From positions 62,001-126,000 of the forward strand of contig JAHQIW010007287.1 of the NCBI GenBank assembly GCA_019055375.1: a DNA stretch of 64,000 nt, read 5' to 3'. The notes below the pieces were generated by a model. It was not told the DNA's origin. It ran no database searches and saw only the letters and a list, made by a program, of their open reading frames with translations. A program made the position numbers and the translations under genes. Shown here piece by piece: positions 58,160-64,000 of the stretch; within the stretch, counting starts at the first letter, position 1, and each line of letters starts with the position of its first letter. This DNA comes from Parelaphostrongylus tenuis (taxonomy: Eukaryota; Nematoda; Chromadorea; Rhabditida; Metastrongylidae).

Positions 58160-59030
58160 TTTTCATATCCTGTGCAAGAAACTATGAGTCTTAGAAACAC
58201 ATCTTCTTTCGCGCAGTAGATTACTGATAGAAAGTTAGAATAATGTTGACCATTAAATTTCTTTTATCCTTTTAAAACCCTACGAACTATCACTATTAAA
58301 ACACTGAATACCATATCATTTTCAGGACAAAATATGTGAAAGCAGTCAAAAATATTGTCGACTCGAAAGTCTTTGATGTTAACGGTTTTATGACAGTTTT
58401 CCTGAACTATAAAATATTTTCCACATGTTTCTGGAAAAAATTTTTATTTAAAAAAACGAGTGCAGCTCTGCCTTTTTAATGCACCTTATACTTCTGCCTG
58501 TGTACTATTAAATGGAAGGCTAACATGAAAACTTACGATTTTTATCAGGACTAAGAACTTTCTGGCATGACATTGGTTCGTATGTGATTTTGATTCAAAG
58601 TTGACCCAAAATGTTGAAGATCACAAAATTAGGGAAGAGTGCGCTACGACCTTGGCGTTCGAGAACATCGAAGACCTGAAAAGCATATTTTCTTTACTAT
58701 TTCATAGAATAGCGTGGAAGTGTTTTCACTTAGCATAAGTGAAGTCTTGCAAGTGAAGTGAGTCCCAGGAGGCTGAATATTTGTGAAAAAATGCGCTTCG
58801 CCTCCTACGTCTTTTCAAAACTCCCAAAAAAAAATAAAGTTTCTAAGTTGTAAACTTACTGTTTGCGTTACAAGACATTGTACAAATGTTTGAGCAGCAC
58901 TTTGGCTAGTTTAAATTCCAGGATTTTGTGTAGAAACAACGTTATTTTCTGTGTAAACCATGTTAACACGTAAGTTGTTGGAGCCGCTTACAATGAAACT
59001 CCTAGTGCTTGTTGCAACGAAATTCTATGG
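58160..59030 (-). pseudogene. Gamma copy 4 pseudogene, exons 2 and 3 only
   Basis: Minus strand. Exon 2 (about 59011-58862) reads TRSFIVSGSNNLRVNMVYTE with one stop at the PGI position, and has a good GTAAGT donor but an AA acceptor. Exon 3 (about 58682-58545) keeps a TTTTCAG acceptor and reads VFDVLERQGRSALFPNFVIF, then a stop after ILGQL. Exons 4 and 5 are cut off by epsilon copy 4, and exon 1 is absent. Confidence 0.78.
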
Positions 59031-59049
59031 TTTGTGTAGTGAATGATTA

Positions 59050-59835
59050 AAATTCAACTATGTTAGAATACTTGAAAGCCGTTTCTCCTCGACATTACCA
59101 TTCAGTAATAGTTTTTCTAGAGTTAGCTACGTGTCTGACGTCTTTGTTTTCTCCAGAGTCGGTAATTCGAGTTGATCATCCTCGGTCATTTGTTTCTGAT
59201 GTGGATTTTAGTTTTGTTATCGTTTAAGTCGCATCTTTTTCGATGGAGCACTGCTCAAATAAAAAAACTCATTCGGCAGTTTTCATAGATACGGAATTGT
59301 TGTTATAGAACTTGCTCTTCAATCAACTTTCTCTAAAACCTCGTTTGAAAGCACTGATGTATTTTTGGAGAATATTCCAAGCGTTTTTGAGGTTTGGTAT
59401 GTCAATAACTTACGTACGTTTCGACGATCTTTCCTATCATATCAATGTTCTCAAGCAAAATTTTCAAATAGTCCATCAAAGAGCAATATCTATATAATTA
59501 TTGGCAGCGGCGTGTCATCGATTATGAGAGGCTCAAACACCATTACACGTTGTCTAGTTCTGATATGTTGTCATTAAATCACTATCAACCTATTGCTAAC
59601 ACTGGCAACTTACGTAGCAACCATCTTGTATACGATAACATCGTCAAGTGAAATTATTCACTCGTGCGATGCTCCATTGAAGAAGATTACAATTGAACGG
59701 CAACGAAGACGATGACCACAACGTGGACTAATGACAGTGGACATTCGAATGTAATCATGTGCTCTGAGAAGACGAAGAATTCAAAACATTAGCCCAATAA
59801 AGCTCATTCATTAACTCAATATGTTAGCTAAATCA
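59050..59835. repeat. Gamma intron-1 region, copy 4
   Basis: Aligns with 5640-6440 and 17460-18260. No exon recognised. Ends where block zeta begins. Confidence 0.45.
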
Positions 59836-59839
59836 TAGG

Positions 59840-60150
59840 AGTCACTGAACACACCGCGTACTGCTTGTGGGATAGGGTTTAATACTAGCCGTGGATTGAT
59901 ACGTATACGCATGCGCAAGCAATATTTGTTAATGAACTCAAGATTTTTATCCGCCTTGACAGAAAATCTAGATGAAACATATGACTCTGATCCTAGTACA
60001 TTTCTTGTACACTTTCATATGCTGATGCTTAAGTTTAAGCCAATAGCGGCTTTATTAAGCTATATGAAATCAAAATTAGAGGCTAAACCAGAAGGGTAGA
60101 ACAAAATTTTTGTACAAAAACCTAGGAATTTGTGCGGAGCGGTGTACCAT
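59840..60150. repeat. Block zeta, copy 3
   Basis: Aligns with 51010-51285 plus 51489-51540, but lacks the SINE present there. It is the mirror partner of 55130-55500. Confidence 0.6.
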
Positions 60151-60179
60151 TCCTTAAGGAGACGATAACAACGAAAATC

Positions 60180-60690
60180 GTCATGATGACGCGCTACGCG
60201 TGTGAAGTGCGACTTTAATTTTCCGCTATGGCGTTGAGAACAAGATTTTCCAGAAACTCATATATTTTTGAGTCTTCTAAGATGTACGATAGTTGATGGT
60301 CCATAATAGAACAGGAGAAAAACTTTGTCTGGCGAAATATAAGCGCGATTATAACACAAGCGCGCAGCGAGTGAGGAACATGATTTTATATGGAATGCTG
60401 CAACGTTGTGAGGCTTTTTTAAGAACAAGCAAAAGCAGCAGCCCTCCTCCCCTCCCCCCGACATTGGAGCTTCCGTGAAAAAGGTCTCCTTACAATTTTG
60501 TGTCGTCTACCAAAAGAAATCTAAGTTTCTTAAGAGTCCGCTATTCCGACGTATAAAAAGAAGTTTTGAGGTGAAAATTTTTATCTCAAAATTCAGATAA
60601 AAATGAGATGTTTGGAAGAGACTACTTGAGCAGAAAATTGAGTAACTTGAGTAAAATTGAGTAAGATATTCCCCGCTGAAACGCTAGCTA
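60180..60690. repeat. Dispersed repeat R, copy 2
   Basis: Aligns with 52310-52960, including ACGCGCTACGCGTG-like palindromic sequence near 60189. No gene recognised. Confidence 0.5.
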
Positions 60691-61050
60691 TAAAGTACCC
60701 GACATTGACTCTTCGAACGCGTGCGCTGTTTCATCAAAACTTTGCGAAACGTCACACCACAAAGAAGTCTGAGGAAAAGTTTCATTAACTGGATGGAGTC
60801 AAGGTTTTGTTGCAATCAGCTTTCAGCCCACATGCTGATCCATCCAATTATGGTCCGCGTTCGCGCTCAATAGAACATTTTCTGCGTGGACGCCGATTTT
60901 GAGACATTTAACCAAGTTGAATAGAGGCACGTCACCAGTTTTTTTTGTTTTAAAGTCCAATTAGTGGTATGTTGAACAGATCCCAAAGCTTGCAGATCGT
61001 GGGCAGAAAATTGAGGACAATACTGGTCTTTGTAATAAAGAATAACCATT
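60690..61050 (+). mobile_element. Mariner C-terminal relic in repeat R, copy 2
   Basis: Across frames the plus strand reads TTKKSEEKFH, SIEHFLRGRRF, WYVEQIPKLADRGQKIEDNT and GLCNKE before TAA. It is equivalent to 52960-53310 and more degenerate. Confidence 0.75.
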
Positions 61051-61059
61051 TTTTTATTA

Positions 61060-61590
61060 AATTTGTCTATAAACTTTGGTATGCCTGATAATTATTTTTG
61101 AGCCGCGCATGTCAGTGGTCTGTTAAATGGGCTAACTTATGGAGCCCGATACAAGTGTTTCAATCTTGCGATCTCGTCAGTCGGGCAGTTACACTTTCGC
61201 CTTTTGCGAAGTGGGCGTTCCAGTCCCCACACTGAGAGTTACCGACAAAGAACATTTTACACTCTGTGTCTAGTGAAATTATCACCGAACACAGAGTGTT
61301 GTACACTCGATTGCTCTTGGGTGGTATATTTAATGTATCATATCTTCCTTTTCGAGTGTTCCTTTTCATATATTGAAGTATTAAAAAAAAAGGCCCTAGA
61401 TGCGGTTCCGTTTTCTCTATTAAACAGCACTATTGTTAGTTTTCCAGTTCGTCATATTTCTGCGTAATGTTCTCGGTGGTTTGGATTTCCAATTTTTAAG
61501 AGCTTTTCGCAACCGTATGCACCTTCAACTCCTCCAAAACTAATTGAAAACGTTCATTTTGCACTGAGTGCGCAACTCATCAGTGAAAGT
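61060..61590. other. Unassigned sequence with one hairpin
   Basis: No coding family recognised. Contains a perfect 11-bp inverted repeat described separately. Short open frames on both strands overlap and lack support. Confidence 0.4.
61259..61299. other. Perfect 11-bp inverted repeat with 19-base loop
   Basis: ACACTCTGTGT at 61259-61269 and ACACAGAGTGT at 61289-61299. Its role, if any, is unknown. Confidence 0.85.
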
Positions 61591-61594
61591 CGTA

Positions 61595-61785
61595 GGTTTT
61601 CCAAGCAGAAAGTTCCACTCGTTTCTAAAAGGTTAGCGATATGTCTTTAGCTTGAAATGTAATGTTTTGTATATTTTTTGAATGATGAAGAGGAAGCACC
61701 GTCAACGCTGTATAATCATAGGCCCTGGTATGAGTTTCCTGCAAACGATGATGGAAGCTGAATAAGCAGATCCGTGTCGTACCAG
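61595..61785 (+). repeat. Block delta fragment
   Basis: Aligns with 8100-8290 and 20200-20410 (CAACGCTGTATAATCATAGG near 61700 beside CAGCGCTGTATTATCATAGG near 8211). Isolated from any other delta sequence. Confidence 0.55.
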
Positions 61786-61861
61786 TTTCATCTTTCAACA
61801 GTTCCATGTCATTCACTACTTTGCCACTTACTACCAAGGGTGTCATGAGTTATATAGTTTT

Positions 61862-62100
61862 CGAGCGTGTGGCGCAATGGTTGTGTGTTCTGCGATACAC
61901 ACATAGTCAATAGCTGGGTTCCTCGTCCAGAGCTCAGCAAGCTCTCCATCCCTACAGGGTTGACCAACTTCCTTGGGAGAGTAACAGCACTGACTTGCTA
62001 CATGGGTACTCGGTCGCGAGTCTCTGTAGTGGCCAGATATTCATTCAATCACTTTCAACGTGCCTGATGAAGTCGAATGGCGCACTCCTTGGGGATTGAT
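61862..62100 (+). mobile_element. tRNA-derived SINE with near-consensus A box
   Basis: The head carries TGGCGCAATGG, an exact match to the A-box pattern TRGCNNARYGG, and a degenerate B-box (GGGTTCCTCG). The body includes CGTGCCTGATGAAG and ends ATTGATCAGCTCCAAGAGC. Same family as 745-1045 and 63645-63935. It lies just before a PRPF6 exon. Confidence 0.72.
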
Positions 62101-62389
62101 CAGCTCCAAGAGCTTATTCTTTTTTGAAGCTTCCGGCTGTTTCATAAGGCGCTTGAGCAAATTCACATCTCTGTTTATCTCCGGAAAGCTGTCATTGAGT
62201 TAGAAGAATCAGATGATGCAAACGTATTACTCACCCGTGGAATGGAATGTTGTAGGTGAGTTCATTCCCGTTTTGAGTACAGCGCACATTTTTACCAATT
62301 CATCGTTTATTCTTTTACCTTGAAACTTCGTATGAGCATTGGTTATTCACTGAAATGTCACTGAGAGATAAAATATAAGTAGCAAGCTT

Positions 62390-62765
62390 TGTAATAAAAA
62401 GGAACTATTTTAGTTGAGTATCAAGCTCTGGTTGGCTTTGGCTCTTTGAAAACGTAAGAAAATGTATGTGAAGGGACACAACAGCACTAACTTGATACAT
62501 CAGTAGACGACCGTAAGTCACTGTGGTGGTCAGATATTCATTCACTCACGGCCAACGTGCCTGATGAAGCCAAATTTCGCATTCCTTAGGGATTGGTCAA
62601 CGCTGAGAGCTTATCGTTCTTCTATGGTTTCCAGGTGCTTCGCAAAAACGTTTGCGCAAACTGTTTCGTAAAAAAAGAAGGCTATATTAGTTTGAGTACC
62701 GAGCTCTGGTTGGCTTTTGCACATTTGTAAACGTATGAAAATGCGCTTAAATTTCTTGACAAGCT
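62390..62765 (+). repeat. Partial tandem duplication of a PRPF6 exon start
   Basis: 62390-62462 and 62670-62745 align: each has an acceptor-like TTAG, then an S-x-x-LWLA piece and a TYEN-like piece (broken in the first). Between them lie a truncated SINE and spacer. The first copy stops where the SINE fragment begins. Confidence 0.65.
62476..62619 (+). mobile_element. 5'-truncated SINE in PRPF6 copy 2
   Basis: Aligns with the body and tail of 61862-62100 (CCAACGTGCCTGATGAAGCC near 62552; ATTGGTCAACGCTGAGAGC near the end). The tRNA-like head is missing. Confidence 0.68.
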
Positions 62766-63644
62766 CAATAACATATTCCGACCGATAGTCAGATCTGACA
62801 GTGCGCTGCTCGTCTGGAGGGAGTGCGAGGTCAAAAGTATATGGATGATCGTGTCGTGCAGGTGTATTCTAGCGATCATTGTTTCAACGGTCTGGTGAAT
62901 GAGCGAATGAGAAAATTAATTTTATGTGGTACAGTAAGAGTCGTTCTGCACCTCAGAATTTTGTTTTCTGACTTCTTTTATTCAGAATTTAGGCTTTGAC
63001 ATCCTTGACTGAAAATAGATGGACTTAAATCTATAACAGTGGATAAAGGATTCCGCTGCCGCCTGACGAACTGGTTGCACACTCACTTGTCAAGCTATAA
63101 TGTTAGCTATTTTGAGATCTTGTATATACTAGGCTCTGTGTTGGGTTCATAAGATAGATAGGCATTTTACTCAGTTGTGGCTGCAATTCCGAGAATATTA
63201 TCTGTGTTAATGCTGATTTTGATATGGGACGTTTGAGCCGTCACGTTATCGGCACTGGTCGAGAAGGCGAAGACAAAAAAGCAACTTGGTTGAAGGATAC
63301 ACCATTTTGCAAATTAATGTCGACATTATAATCTTCTATCGCTATGTTAATCAGATTTTCAACACCTAGACGTCTCAGTGATAAGTAAGACTATATCAAT
63401 ATGGTAAAGATTATGTCTCAGGTTGCGCAGTCGAGGGTGTAGAACTTTGTAATTCTAGATTATACCCATATTGCCAGGAGCGCTAACATGTGCCCGTGCG
63501 GTGTACACACAGCTTTGAAGAATATCAAAAAAAAAGAAAAGGGCAATTGGCTTGCATCCGTTTATTTCGAGAATACACACGAAACGCCGTTTATTTTTTC
63601 CTTGATTTTTGCTTCACATATTGTTCCTGGTTGAATTAGACTGT

Positions 63645-63935
63645 ATTTGGTGTAGTTGTTAGAGCTGCTCTGCGTCTCACATAAGGTCGACGGTTCAATC
63701 TCGCGCTCATGGTTTGTCAAGCCATCCTTTCCTCCGAGGTCAGTATACCGAACTGGTTACAGACTTGTCTGGGAGGATAAACAACACTGACTGGATATAG
63801 CGGGAGACCACCCCGAGTCATTGTGGAATCCAGATATGCGTTCATTCACCTCAAACGAATTTTAAAATTGAAGACGAATTCATGGCGCATCACATCACTC
63901 AGAGATTGATCAACACCGAGAGCTTTGTATTTTAT
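63645..63935 (+). mobile_element. tRNA-derived SINE in PRPF6 intron, copy 2
   Basis: Aligns end to end with 745-1045 and lies at the same position relative to PRPF6 pieces (after the piece at 63480-63600). The head reads TGGTGTAGTTGTTAGAGC and GGTTCAATCTCGC (B-box GGTTCAATCTC). The tail ends GATCAACACCGAGAGC. Confidence 0.7.
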
Positions 63936-64000
63936 TGGCTGAATTCCAAAACATGAACCGTTCTACGTTTAGCGGGAATATGAGGCCCATTTTGGCTATG

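Larger units (their letters stand above)
62139..64000 (+). pseudogene. PRPF6: PRPF6 pseudogene, copy 2, partial
   Basis: Exon-like pieces in PRPF6 order: 62140-62254 (LFHKALEQIHISVYLRKAVI, ELEESDDANVLL, MECC; GTGAGT donor); 62690-62900 (STELWLAFAHL, TYENALKFLDKLNNIF, CAARLEGVRGQ); about 62996-63120 (aligns with 130-254); 63246-63300 (VIGTG, EDKKATWLKD); about 63480-63600 (aligns with 591-700). It starts upstream of where copy 1 enters the window and continues past the right end. In-frame stops and frameshifts show it is dead, but it keeps some codons lost from copy 1 (KATWLKD). Introns are retained. Confidence 0.85.

Noticed and set aside
61862..61935. Functional tRNA gene
   Set aside because: Good A-box, but the B-box is degenerate and the body matches a dispersed SINE family.

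Overview
This window looks like nuclear DNA of a parasitic nematode, most likely a strongylid such as a hookworm. It is AT-rich and gene-poor, with short spliced exons, trans-splice-like acceptors before start codons, RTE-clade retrotransposon fragments, many mariner relics, tRNA-derived SINEs and a nematode-type secreted protein family. Nothing bacterial, viral or phage-like was seen. The species call is inference.

The main organising feature is repeated segmental duplication followed by decay. PRPF6 (prp-6) pseudogene exons occupy the left end (1-2990), and a second degenerate copy occupies the right end (62139-64000). Homologous positions are about 62.9 kb apart in the same orientation. 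Between them are 2-8 kb blocks present in two to six copies. For cross-reference I name them: beta (unassigned, 3000-4200, 12590-13600, 15400-16110, 27165-28235, 45960-47400); gamma (a secreted-protein gene, six copies or pieces); delta (6800-8490, 18620-20560, 28240-30235); epsilon (a coiled-coil-like last exon, four copies); zeta (14700-15300, 50690-51540, 55130-55500 inverted, 59840-60150); eta/theta/iota (20560-26480, 30230-35470, 39925-43225, plus inverted iota at 38980-39925).

The only convincingly intact gene is gamma copy 2 (complement of 16267-18570). It has five exons, GT/AG at every intron, matching phases and 220 codons before the stop. It encodes a signal peptide and a Cys-containing extracellular protein. 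Gamma copy 1 (4372-6721) is open throughout but has lost the G of its exon-3 AG acceptor. The other gamma copies are pseudogenes or single exons.

Mobile elements fill most of the rest: an RTE-type reverse transcriptase with a frameshift and an internal deletion (10333-12045) and five smaller RTE fragments; a Penelope-like element with reverse transcriptase and GIY-YIG remains (36240-38691) paired head-to-head with a partial inverted copy (35485-35985); ten mariner transposase relics, several internally deleted; and SINEs. Inverted repeats are prominent around the Penelope pair (35-40 kb) and at 54.0-61.1 kb.

Block boundaries were found by eye and are accurate to tens of bases. I found no operon, CRISPR array, rRNA or complete tRNA, and no previously undescribed functional system that I could defend.
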